The notes under the pieces: generated by a model
The model's database searches: none
Told to the model about the DNA's origin: nothing
The model's input: the letters and a program-made list of their open reading frames with translations, nothing else
Shown: in pieces, positions 25,723 through 37,800 of the stretch
Layout: each line of letters begins with the position of its first letter
Numbering within the stretch: the stretch's first letter is position 1
Program-made: the position numbers and the translations under genes
Origin: Taenia hydatigena
Lineage: Eukaryota; Platyhelminthes; Cestoda; Cyclophyllidea; Taeniidae
DNA: 64,000 nucleotides
Direction: 5' to 3'
Assembly (NCBI GenBank): GCA_036345935.2
Contig: JADWOT020000009.1
Coordinates: forward strand, 16,113,792 to 16,177,791

Positions 25723-28700
25723 CCAATGCTAATAATTTTGCCGTTATTTGTCATTCTGCGCCATCGGATAATTTAGGCACAGATTAGATAGGCAGGTAGG
25801 CAAAGGAGTGAATAGGTAAGCTTAAGGAGCGCTACAACTGCTACGCCTTACTGCATGAGATATAGGGCGGCTTCAAACAAGCGCACTCCAGTTTCTTTAA
25901 GTGCGAATTGTATCGAGCACACTGCGCCGATCTCTAGCTTAATCCAGTCCCGAGTGCATGTGATCGCCGTTTGGCTTTCATTGGCGCATGGAAAACAGGA
26001 GATTATGCCGATTTTTAGCAGCTAACATGTGCTTTTGCTAAAGTGACGACGGGCCATTAACAGCATTATTTGCATGCTAAGAACGTATCTTATTGTGCAT
26101 GCGCAAGGCGTTCTGCTGGAAAATGCCTTGAGGGCCGCCAATATTGGCTTCCTTTTAAGAAGTCTGATTCATATCCTCTGAATTTCTCCAGGCTCTATCA
26201 AATCAGAGCAACCGTAGTGGTTGGACTTTTTAATGGCAGAACAAATCGTAGCTCTGCTGAAAGTAGTCAAGCAATTTTCGCCAGTCAGCACGCAGATGAT
26301 TGATATTGTCGGCCTTTTAACTATTTAGACGAGTTCAGAATTTGAGCATTTGCGTTTATCGCGCAGCAACTGCAAGCGAACGTTGAAGCATGCATTTGCA
26401 TCAAATTGGGCTATTACTAATTTTTCTGGAATTGTTAGCTGTAACAACCTAGTTGGTGACTAGTGAGCAGTCGCCAGGAGGAATTGGAATGCCCAAATGG
26501 TGATTTGGATGTTAATGCGTCCCTTTAGAATCGTGATTATTAGCCATTAATATAGTTACTGCGTATCATTTATAAAACAAGCCTTCTAATTTGATTTTAT
26601 TTGTGGCTGCGCCTCCTACTTGGCAGTTTACAGGTTATGATAGCCGAGGAGTATCTCTTAAATCAGCTTGTTGGTGTACGATTTGCATGAATCAAGACGT
26701 TGCTAATAGAATTGGAAGCGCCTAAGGACCTGCAAACATGTGCCTAATTGACTGCTTTCTAAATTCAAATAAAAACGGACAAGATAAGACTCAGCTACTC
26801 CGCGTTTAGAATAAGCGGTGGCTAGAGCAGCGGCATTAGCAACATAGAGCAATATGAAGGAAAAGGGAACGAAATTTAAAATAGACGTAATCTTTAACCT
26901 ATTGGTAGTTCTTCTTTTAGGCAATTATCTAGGTAAGCCGGTTGAGAACTCACTTTTTGTTGCACTCTAAATGCACCAGTCTGATCATCAGAATTGTAGG
27001 TGCTTACACCTGCAGACGTGGAACGACTCGCAACTGCTACATAGCAGTAAAAGTTGTTAGATAACCACCAAAACAGGTGTGACGTGTTTATTCCCAACTG
27101 ATGGATAGACGCGTCATTGATTACCGCCGATACCTTTACCTCATTCTTTTGACAAGTGACTGGTCGTCAGTTAGTGCTCAGCACAGATATTCGAAATTCG
27201 CATCTACTCTACTATTTAAGGGACTTTTTACGACTTACACTCATGAGCATGGAATTGCTCGGTTGAACGTTAAGGAAGCGATTTGATTTTGTCTGTCTTG
27301 CGAACTGAGTTTAGTCAGTCCAAATGTGTTACATTTAATTAAGCCATCTAAAAGTGGTTTATCAGATTTGCCTACCATTGTTCGCCATTTAATAATCGAT
27401 GCCCCATATTCAAAAAGACCCCATGCTGCTAAGCAGAATGACAGATTGCTTGCCTTGGGGCTCTTGCTCCTATATACTGATCTACATTACTGCGTCAAGA
27501 ATGCTTAACCCTAAATGATAGATAAAAGTTAGAATGGCGCAACAAATAGGCATCAACTGAATGCATGAATAGTTCAGACAAGACAAAGCCCTAAAGACTA
27601 CTAGGTAGTTCTTGTTTTGGTCACTTCCTCTACCCTCTGTCCACTTCAAAGCGTTTGCACACCGAATGCGCCCCCACATTAACACCATCAGGATTTGTTT
27701 CACATGTGATGGCCTATAGACCGCTCAAAGTGTTCACATTCCGAAAATCAGGAAAATTACAGCCTCGAATTTACAAAAAACGGTTCTCCTACTACTTTTG
27801 TTCTTTTTTTCTCATGAAGAGAGGCAAGGCGGTAACTCGGTTAGAATGAAAACATTTTACTCTCTAAGACTACTTAGGACCTTGTCCACCAAATTGCTGA
27901 TGAGATTATTTGTGAGAGGGCTCATTTGCTTTTTGCACATTTTTTGACGGTACTTCTGTAAGCTATAAATGATAGCCTTCACTTCCCGGCACCAGTGTCT
28001 GACACATGTGCCAGACTGCAAGTGTGGGGCAAAAAATGGAGGTGAATAAGGCCAAATCATTGCTAATATAGGCAAGTGATCCGTTAGTCATCAAATTTTG
28101 CCAACATAAATCTGGTTGAGGAAGTTTGTAAATAATTCCAGTGGATGCTTTTTTGTGATTCTTTCATACCCTTCTTTTTGGTACCAAAAAAACGATGCAA
28201 CCTATGCTGCTGATTACTGTCTTTTAAGCTGCGAATAAATTCTTAATGAAGCCTTTGTAAGCCTCAACTTTGACAATGATGGAGTTCCTGGGGTTTTGGT
28301 TTTCTTACTAATGCAAAATTATCAGCGTGGTGGTTGAGCAACTTCTTAATTTTCTCTCAACTATCCCATTCCAAGAGTTTTTCTTTTATGGTTGGTCAAT
28401 TAATATTGTTTTTGGAATGTAGCCATAGCATGAAACATTTTATAGCTTCACTCTTATCCCTTTCTTAAGGCCCACTTATTCTGTTTCCAATAATGTTTTT
28501 ATCTTTCTACTTAGCTTAGCTTCACAGAGTACGATTAAACGCACAAAAATTTCGCATAGGGAGTCTATCGAGGTGCATTTAAGAGCGATACGTATGCGTT
28601 ATTCAATGTTGCACATCTGCGTTACCTCTCGAACTCCGACTGGCCTTCTGCCCGTGCCCCATCGCAGGTGCTGTTTTTTCTCTCTTCGATGCAAAGTACT

Positions 28701-29677
28701 GCCAAAAGACTCCTAACCCATCCCCGAAATGTTCTTCCAATCAATTCTGCATCACGATGAGTTGCCCTTATCATCATCTAAATGTTCTTTATAACCTCAC
28801 GTTCAATAAATGCGGTAGACTTGCTCTATATGGTCTTTGTAATCTTCGGGGTAATATCTGGATTGAATGAATTCTATGCTCCAATCGACTCATTGAAGCA
28901 TGCGTCCAACCATGAATTTTGTACTTTCCGCGGATGGTATGTAAAGGTAGCTCGTTGGCGAACTCTAGAAGGTAACCAAAAACTTAATGAAATACCCAGT
29001 AGCTTATAAACACACGCTCGATAATTTATTATGGTGTGTTAATGTGGTAGGGTCCAAACTATCTAAACTACCGGTGGGATGTGACGCAGCGCAATGCATT
29101 ACAATGCTTGCCCTATCATATCTACCCAAAACACTTGGTTATTTTTACAAAGTTAGACTACCCCACATAAAAGCTTTTACGATTTGCACTTACGACCTCA
29201 GCGCACTGAATGCTTGTGCCTTACTAGAGTACCTCCGGGCCTCTAATTGTGCCGAAGAAATTATGTCCCAGTGCTTTTTGCGATTTAATCAAAGGGTAGT
29301 AATAACTATAAAAACTGTGGCAAAAATTGCTCGCACGGCGTTGAGTTTAGCGATCTTACAACTCCTGCAAATGCATTGTTCTAACTAAAGAGGAAAATAT
29401 GCCAAAGTTCCTTGTTATGGGAATGGAATTTACTTTTAGACGTTTTGCTGGCATTCACAAAGAAGTCAGCAAGATCTAAATGTATGCCACATCCCATTTA
29501 CGCTCATCAATTTGTTGGTAATGCATACCAGTTTGAGTAACTTAACAAGAAGTGAACGGCGTTATAGCTGTTTAAGTAGGCGCCCTTCGGTTCAACCACT
29601 TAAGGTACACTTTTGGAGGCTGTAGCTAACTTTGATATAACGACGTTATTAGGCGATATTTAACAGTACCAAATAAG
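25723..29677. other. No supportable gene
   Basis: Contains a 73-codon minus-strand frame near 26703-26924 with one membrane-like helix, and a 133-codon plus-strand frame at 28987-29388. Neither has a recognised domain or convincing splice context. It could include 5' exons of the guanylyl cyclase. Confidence 0.5.
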
Positions 29678-29833
29678 AAATCTTACTACCTGCCAAATTT
29701 GAAACGAAGATTATATCATGAAAAACTTTTAGACCCAAGAGAACCTGATCTGTCAGCTTTTTTAGATAAGATTGTGCTGCTATGCGGTCGTGGCACTGTC
29801 CATGACTCGGCGTTGCAGACACTGATGTTCATT
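29678..29833 (+). CDS. Possible extracellular-domain exon of the receptor guanylyl cyclase
   Basis: Preceded by an AG, open for 52 codons to a TAG at 29834. It reads SYYLPNLKRRLYHEKLL, a short acidic stretch, then DKIVLLCGRGTVHDSALQTL. The VLLCG motif followed by a helix resembles the ligand-binding fold of natriuretic-peptide-type receptor cyclases, where V-LCG lies in the second lobe. It lies on the same strand about 3 kb before the kinase-homology exons. No convincing donor follows, so the 3' end is unresolved. The evidence is a short motif only. Confidence 0.3.
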
Positions 29834-32811
29834 TAGAATAGAGATCAGAAGACGATCCTCTATGCAGCTACAGGAGCGCTTTTTGAGTAGAACACATGCA
29901 ACTGGATTGATGCCTCCACTCAAAGGTATTTATCTCCATTTAAAACGGTAGAGTGGCTTGGATGTCTTGATACAGGAAAGCTGTTCATGTCACCATCTTT
30001 GTTTTAAAATGAATTTAATGTAAGATAAATCAGAACACGATGTTACTGTAAGAGAGAGAAATGCATTATGGAATATATCCCCTAGCAGTGTGGCCCATCG
30101 AATCCTCACAAGTCTGATTTGTCATCAGTAAATAATGTTTTAACTTGATGCCGACAAAATTGTTCAGGGTTTCCCCAAACGAAAATTATCCAAACTGACT
30201 TGTAAATTTGTCCTAAGTAGGTTAATCAAGGAAGGCGCAATTAAATGACTAAAATCTGTCGATTTTCATAACAAACCAATCCAGCAAGTGAGCACTGCCT
30301 ACCTATTGGTGCGAGTAAACAGAGGGCAAGAAACATTCGACTCCCACTGGCTCTCTTACGACTGTCAGCTAAACGGTTGCAGGTGAGTGGATAAGCTTCG
30401 GTGAAGTCAGACAAAAGCTGTGATTCAAAACGCCTTTAAGGAGAACTAATCCAACCCTTTGCCATCTACTGAAAACAATAATGCATTTTAAATTAAATTG
30501 ACTGCGCTACTCACAGTTATATTTGGAGACCGTGAGTTTCCCTATAAGGGGTCATTTGAACTCTCTTTAACGTATATGTCCTTTGTATGATTGACGTTGA
30601 GATTTCAACCGATGGCTCAAATGCAGAGTAGATGCCACTGTCTGCGTAGGCAAGTACATTCTATGTTACTTTGTTAGATCAGAGCAATGAGCAAATTATA
30701 ACTGGTGAAGCTGGCAACGTATTTTGCTGGCGGTTATGCTGGTTGGTCTGTACGCTGACTGCGCCATTTCTTTACTAAGGGTAAAATGCGTTGCCGACGA
30801 ACAGTGAGACAAGTTTCTTTGGTGTTCTGGGGTACATGCGGGTATCGGGCTGCTCACTGCAGGAGGCCTCAAGAGCAAGCGCGCTGTACGAACTTCTGCA
30901 AAATCTACAGGTTCGTCGTGGTAGACTGAAAGCCGCTCGAGGAGTGTTGACACCTACTCTGAAGTAACCCTACATCCTTCCATGCTCTACTGCCTACTTC
31001 TCGAGCCTCGGTTGCAGCGTCGAGCCTAAGAAAAGAGCCCCTACGGAGAACGCGAGAGAGAAGGATTGCTCGGCTAAATGTATGTTATGTTCGTGTCCGC
31101 AGCATAAGATGTAAGCGCAATGTGTTAATGGCTCTAGTCGTGTTCAATTAGTGCTGCACACGAATGTTATTTAATTATTTGAAGTAAGAGGAATGTAATG
31201 GAGTTATATATGATAGGTCTGCAGCATGCAATCAGGGAGAAGTGATTTCGTTCAAAATGCCAATAAGTAGTGCTCGAAAGCAGAATAGGATTGACTGGTT
31301 GAATTCGTGCGTCGAAAGATGACATTTGACACTGATGATGAGCATAGGGCAGCGTCCATCCTCCTCCCTCCATCCAAGGCGAGAAATTTGAAAAGTCGTC
31401 TTCTGGTATTCAGGATGGGATGCGCTGTCCTGTTTTGTCCGATAACATGGCGAGGAAATCTTTGGTTTCACTGATTGTCTAGTATTGGCTTCAACACGCA
31501 TCGCTTGCACACCTTGCCCTATGCTTCCCACGTGGTGTGGCTGTAGGTGATCAGCAGGCTATTCCACCATCGCCTATGTGTCAGCAGCTCTTCTGTTAGC
31601 TCTTTGCGTGCCCCTTAGCTGCCTTTTCAGCTACATCTGTTTTATGTCAGTAGTGGCGCATATTGCTCTATTGTCGGGAATGTGGAGCCGTGCGATTTGT
31701 GAAGATAATAGATTAACCTCCTCAATTAACGACGGTCATTTAAGAAAAGGCAGAATCTTAAGGGCGATATAATTATATGTGGAAGAGCTTGACTGCTGGT
31801 ATTGTTTGTGCAATCAGCATTGCCCCCGCCATCGCAGCCGGGATCCACGTCAAAATGAGGGGAACGAAACTACATAATTTTGCGTTTCCTAACTGTATAC
31901 ATCACGCAATCGCGCAGATGCTGCTACCTCAAGTGATGCGTTACAATAGCTTTTGCTACCTCTCTTGCTTGGCTTGTTGTTCTAAAGAGTGCAAGTCTAC
32001 GTTAAGGGATTGGACTTATCTTGCATCCCACTGCGCTCACGGTTAATCGATCACCTCGCAGGACTGCGAGATTCGCGACACGAAAATGTCAACGCTTTCA
32101 TGGGATGCTGAGTGACGCCACACTCCTTCAGTCTGGTCTTTTACTGCTGTCATCGGGGGGCCTTCAGGTGATGATTTAAGACCTCCCTCATTTGATTGGC
32201 CAAAAGTACCCACCCATATCACTGCTTTCATTTTAAACATTTCATACGTTTACATGCCTTCAACAATATCAGCGATTTGCTGACGGATTTGTGTGAGTTA
32301 TGGCACAATGCGCAAGAAGGTGACTACTGGCTGACTTACGGGGATAGGCATGAAGTACAGTTGAGGTCGTTCCGAAAAGGGCGGGGTATATCGGGCACGA
32401 CAAATGGGAACGCGCCGGTAAATTGCAGCGAAAACTTATAAGCACTTCATAAACATCCTCACAACAGAACTTTTTTAACAACAAGAAGAGTTGCTTTGTG
32501 TTGGCCTCTTCGTAAAACATTGACTTAGTCACCACGCCTTTCGTTCTGCTCCACATGCTTCAAAATGGTTGTCCAAAACTGATATTCTCCACCAATTAAA
32601 GGATTGCTATCAGAACTATAAATGAGATGGCTATGAAGACTACTGCCATGTCTCAATCTCATACCCCTTGCAAATGCTGCACAACAGCCTTTGGCGTGAA
32701 ACACACGTCCGTAACTCTAACACTGATTCCATTCATGTGCAATAGGCACTCAATTTTAGTGATGCACGACACATGCTACCGACTTACTCGTTACTGCATC
32801 TCCGTGCGTAG
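29834..32811 (+). other. Probable introns of the guanylyl cyclase gene
   Basis: A receptor cyclase must encode the rest of its extracellular domain, one transmembrane helix and the start of the kinase-homology domain before 32812. The only helix-like candidate seen is at about 31575-31650 (SAALLLALCVPLSCLFSYIC), followed by a possible GTAGTG donor. This is not enough to call an exon. A GC-rich patch at 30770-31070 has no recognisable content. Confidence 0.35.
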
Positions 32812-34873
32812 GATGTTATCAGCAACAAAAGCATCACATTTGACTGGGATTCCAAGGTCTTTCTCATGACTGACTTAGTTCGGGTGAGTCAATGCTATCT
32901 TATGGTATTTGAACAAATCTCTTCTCCCTAATATTTTTAACTACTACCTCTAATGCGACGTTACATGGGGATGTAGTACCTCCACAGCACAAGCCTTAAA
33001 GCCCACGGAAGACTCAAATCGGCCAATTGCGTCGTTAATTGCCGATACGTCTTAAGAATCACCGACTTTGGCACTCCTAAAATCCACAATTTGACAGACA
33101 GTTGTCTTTCAACCAACCCCGAAGGCTTGTTGCATTCATTTTCCTCCGAAATTGCATCTCATTTTGTGGAAAAATTGTGGACAGTGCCTCAGCTACTGTG
33201 CGATGAGACCTTGGCGTTAGTTAAAACCAAGCCGGGCAATGTCTATGCATTCGGTATTTCAATGCACGAAGTCTTCTATCAGACGAAACCATATGGAGTG
33301 GAAGATGCCTCAGCAGAAAAGATTACAGAACGCGTCAGGAGCAAAGAATACCCTATTTTCAACCACGAGTAAGCATTTCTTCGCACCCCAGGATATCGCT
33401 ATGAGTTTATCAAGGCCTTCACGGGAGAATTCCAGATGTATTTAGACTCAGCACCGCTCATGTATGGTGTAGTGAAGGCACAAGTGAAGGCTATCACGAT
33501 CATTGCCCGGGCGGCTATGTCAACCAGGGCATTTCTAAGGGAATTACTAATATTTGCTGCAGTTGGCATCTGAACCATTGATGCGGCGTGGAATTGTCAA
33601 AGAGACTGTAAAAGAAACAGGCTACTGCCACAGAAGTTTATTATCAAAGGACTAAAGGGAGTTGCGTAACTTTGCATTGCATCACGTCCTTTTTTGATAG
33701 CAAAGCACCCACCAACCACCGCTCGATTTTCCATCCCGGCTTCATGAGACGGGTGTTCCACCATCTTACAGAGACATTGTTGAGCAGGCATGGTCGGACA
33801 ATCCTACACTAAGACCAACATTTTAAGGAACTGAATAAAGAGATTGAACGAATGACCAGCGAGAAGTAGGTTTGCGGTTTCATTTGATTCCCTCCTCAAC
33901 GCAAGAAAACAAACGTTGTAGAGCACACGCTCAAAATGATGAAGAACTACTCGAGTCGGTTGGAATGGAAGGTGAAAATTCAAATGGATGAACTAGAGAA
34001 AGAGAAGAGGAAGAAGGAACTTCTTAGTCGTCGTTTGCTACCTCCGTGAGTTTTCTGTCACATGATTCCTAGCTGGCAGTAATGACTGTCAGGATTACAT
34101 ATTTTGGCTTTGAATTGAAGTACGACCACGCAAAAGTGGAGTCTGACCAGTGTGCAAGTGGAAGAGTGACGTTAAGTTAGAGTTGTAGAGTTGTGACGAA
34201 AGTGTTGAAGGCGGAAGGCACAGTGGCACCTGAGGCCTACGATGAGGTGTCGATCTACATTAGCGACATTGTTGGCTTTACAACCATTTCAGCGATATCC
34301 ACACCACTGCAGGTCGTTGATATTCTCAATGACTTGTACACACTGTTTGACAGGACGATTGCACACTACGACGCCTACAAGGTGGGTTTAATTGGGGATG
34401 ACTGAGTCTACTCATGGGCACAAGTTAGATCTTAACTCCTTGCATTTGATAAGCAAAACAAGTGCTTTGCTTCTCCTACTTGCCTCGATAGCGCTGTCCA
34501 AATCAAGGCTGTGAATCGGCCGCCCGTTTTGTCCAAATAGGATGGCATTCCACCATGTGGAGCAAATAGTTGGTCGAGGTGGCTGGGTCTTACTCAGTAG
34601 TCTAATTAACACCTGCTTCTCCCTTGCTAAGGCACGAACACAGACTGAATAGAAACATTCAAAGTACCAGATAATTGACGCTGAATCTGTGCATTGTAGG
34701 TAGAGACGATAGGAGACGCCTACATTGTGATTTCGGGATTGCCAATCCACAATAGGCTACACCATGCAGCTGTGGTCGCCACAATGGCCCTCCACCTGCT
34801 TAGCGTTTGTGGCACCTTCACCATCAAGCACTTACCGCAAGTCCCTTGAGGCTGCGCATTGGCCTGCATGGTG
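32812..34873 (+). CDS. Receptor guanylyl cyclase: kinase-homology domain, linker and first half of cyclase domain
   Basis: Membrane receptor family that makes cGMP from GTP. Exons: 32812-32883, 32977-33368, 33772-33866, 33906-34045, 34189-34381 and 34700 to about 34873. The first two give the kinase-homology domain ([33 protein letters not shown], then LWTVPQLL and [13 protein letters not shown]). HGR in place of HRD marks a pseudokinase, normal for this family. Then come [11 protein letters not shown], the dimerisation linker ([12 protein letters not shown] to SRRLLPP) and the cyclase core: ISDIVGFT with the metal-binding Asp, LNDLYTLFD, and [15 protein letters not shown], whose Glu is typical of GTP specificity. 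Introns 34046-34188 and 34382-34699 have perfect sites and phase. Three one-base homopolymer lesions break the frame (33821-33824, 33866, 34843-34845). The second half of the cyclase domain (RYCLFGDTVNTA type) was not found downstream, nor were most 5' exons. Confidence 0.83.
32977..33368 (+). CDS. Receptor guanylyl cyclase exon: catalytically dead kinase-homology lobe
   Basis: Phase 0 acceptor (GATGTAG before 32977), donor GTAAGC after 33368, 130 codons plus two bases, no internal stop. It carries [25 protein letters not shown], the activation-segment end LWTVPQLL (APE-like), [13 protein letters not shown] (the DVYSFG position) and EKITERVRS. The catalytic Asp of HRD is absent, as in other receptor cyclases. 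Confidence 0.85.
34189..34381 (+). CDS. Receptor guanylyl cyclase exon: cyclase catalytic core, first metal-binding Asp
   Basis: The leftover CC of the previous exon plus A completes a Pro codon, giving [14 protein letters not shown] across the junction as in family members. The exon reads [18 protein letters not shown], then [14 protein letters not shown] and HYDAYK before a GTGGGT donor, and continues in phase 0 into VETIGDAY at 34700. The DIVGFT motif with its metal-binding Asp is intact. Confidence 0.88.
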
Positions 34874-37800
34874 GTTAGTTGGATGTGCATCTGATCCTGG
34901 CTCCTTTCTAATCCATGCGTAAAAAGTGCGCGTCAACTCGTCCAGGACTCTCAAACGTTTCCATCGACTTACCTAAGCGGTGCACTTTCCACTATAGTGT
35001 GGAAATCAGCACTCCAACGAACGCCAAAACAACGCAATCGTGAGCCTGCGGTCAATGGTAGAGACATCACTTCAACTGACATTACTCAATGTAATCCAGT
35101 GGGATGCACAACATCTACGTATTAAGAAGAGCAAAGAGGATGAGATGCAAAGGCACTTTATAGCATGTAATGCCACAAATGCGAATAGATGGGGGCAGGT
35201 GGATTAATAGCAGTGGGAGGAGGGAGACGAAGAGAATTGTAGACCACTAAAGTGCAATAATGTGTGCCAGTAACACGACGTGCACTGCAACCGTCACCAG
35301 TGCCTGAGCTAACTTTCTACCACGTAGCGAAATCTAGTGGGTTGACAGAGGCCAGAAGCTACCACCCTGTACGACCACTGGCGTTTCTAATGTCATTTGG
35401 ATGGGCATAAACGATGTTAGAGCGGTAATCAAACCTACACAGGTCAGCAATGATCTTTCGCAAATACGCTGCAACAATTTGTTTTACAAGACGATGGGAT
35501 GCGCCTGAAAAATTTATATTACCGGTGGTCAAAGGCGGTTTCAACCATGAAATATGTATTGCGGTGAAAGCCCACTGGTCACGTGCATAAAATACCCCTA
35601 TACTCGTTGAGGCATTTATAATGCCGTACTGTATGTGGTGTATTTCAGGTATGTGGATCCATTCTAAAAACACATGCTCCTATTATGAAGAGCTCCTGAT
35701 CTCTGTTAGATAATTTGTTTTACGATTGGCTTGCCAGCGTAATCAGCCAAACCTCGGAGGCATAAATGAACAAATCCCTAATCCGCATCTCAAAATGACG
35801 CATTAGAAGCACACTTAGACTAGTTATTTCTTTTGCATCCTACGCCATAGTAGGAAATCGCATTCCTGTATTAATTTTTTTCTCTCTGGAAAATGAAGCA
35901 ACGGACGAATCGTAGCTCAAATGAACTCATCTGAATTGCACTAAAATTGGGGCAGACTGCCCCTAGAGTGGCACGAGATTTGAAATGTGGTGACTAACCT
36001 GGCTGCAGACGTAAAAGGCTTGCGTGTTAAAGCGGCTAGGATGATAAAGCACTCGGAAATGAGGTAATATTAAAAGAATAGCTAGCTTTGCTCCCACCAT
36101 TGGCACTTCTAGCTTAGTTAAACGTACACAGAGGCTTTAATCTTGTCCTTAGAATGCCTTTTCTTTAGTGGATGTGCGAGAGAACCCTTTACCTCCGGCT
36201 GCGATGAGCAGAAGTGCAAGGTCTACGCATCATGTCATTGGCTTTAAAACGTTGGACGTTACCATACCTAACTAAGACATGGTATTAACCAGGATGTGGT
36301 CCCAGGCCTATCACCTCCTTTTGGAAGGAAAACTGTGGCGATTGAAGTGGTTAAGGCCCATAACATCAAAGGCTATTTGCCCTCAAAGTTGAGAGGGGTG
36401 CGAGTCATTGATGGGCCAGAGGACAGAGAAAACTATCTTACATATTATAGATCAAAATCATGCTACGCAGCTGGTTTAATGATGGTCTCAGGTCGATTAT
36501 TCTCCTTCTTTTGTTTACACTTCCAAACGGTAAAGCAGGCCATTGAGCCCTTGTAGCAAATTAAATGAGCCAACAGTACCGCACCACCAATCGTACATTA
36601 GCTCTGGCGATAGTACTCCACCGGCTTGACCTGTAGTTGTGGTGGCTCACATCGAGAGTACTACAAGCCTTTCATTAGCGCAGCTAATGAAGGAATCCCA
36701 CGCCACTACAAAGGAAGGAATAAAATGGCTCCAACCTAACTGGCTGATGCACAAATCGCATCACCTAATCGTTATCGACAAGAATTATTCATTTCTTTTC
36801 CATTTTGTTTCTTCGTCTTTGTAATTGCGTGCCTTTGTAGAGCCACAAACTCACAATCCACTCACATATACCTATGCAAATTGCGTGAAACCAGTGGCAA
36901 CGTATTTATAATCTTCTCATAGCGTTTCACAGTTTTGAGCAAATCAGCGCATCAATATTAATCATTTTGTATCAAAACCTGGAAGAAAGTCAATCTAAAA
37001 GCCCTGGTCAGCTTCCATTTAGCACGCGCATTCATTCTCGAGACACATCCTTTTTCTCTCTTTTCCCCATGTGCAGTAATCCTTCAACAAGCTTTGTGCC
37101 AAATTTGACGACAGCAGTCCTGCCAGTGGATTCCTTGGTTTGCGTTGGGAAAATGAGTAGCACAGTGAACAAAGTTAAATCAGAGCTAGGAAAGTAGCAG
37201 GGTCAGTTAAGAGAGACTAATAAGGTGAATTTATATTCGCAAACCTAATAAATGCATCAGAAATACGGCGCTAAAATAGTTGACTAGCTTGCAAGTTACT
37301 CTGTGAATCAAGACCAGCAGTCGAGGTATCATTCTTTACACAGGAAACTTCATCTCGGATCCCACTCAGTGAGGTAATTTTGGCCAAGGAATTCGCTCAG
37401 TAAAGTACGCATTTATGAGAACTCACTTCGTCGCAGTGCTGGATGAGCACCCTTCTGTTTTCTGAGGCCAACCTTATTACAGCAAAGCCAGGATGACCTT
37501 TTCTTATTCATGGTATGCATTGGCACTCTCGCCGCCACATATTAAGAAATTGTGACAAAGAGATTTCTCTCTGCGTCCACTTTCCTCAAAAGCAGCAACC
37601 ACGTCTGGTATGTCTGCCTTACTATTACCCCTTCAATTTGTCTTCCTTTTCTTCCTCATTCAGAGCAATTTTCATAGCGAAATGGTGTGATAAGTGCCTT
37701 AGAGACCAGAGAATGTATAAATTGCGCACAAATAACGCAGCGCCTGACCTTTGCTTACGTAACGATTGTTAGATACAGCCTCAACGTGGGCATTTAAAAA

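Noticed and set aside
26703..27097. Two minus-strand frames with a membrane-like helix, considered as a receptor fragment
   Set aside because: Only one helix, no receptor signature motif, no consistent splicing.
28987..29388. 133-codon plus-strand frame
   Set aside because: No recognisable motif and no clear acceptor or donor; could be chance or part of a cyclase intron.
33391..33570. 60-codon open stretch between two cyclase exons
   Set aside because: Does not resemble the kinase-homology domain, and the flanking exons at 33368 and 33772 already join in phase without it.
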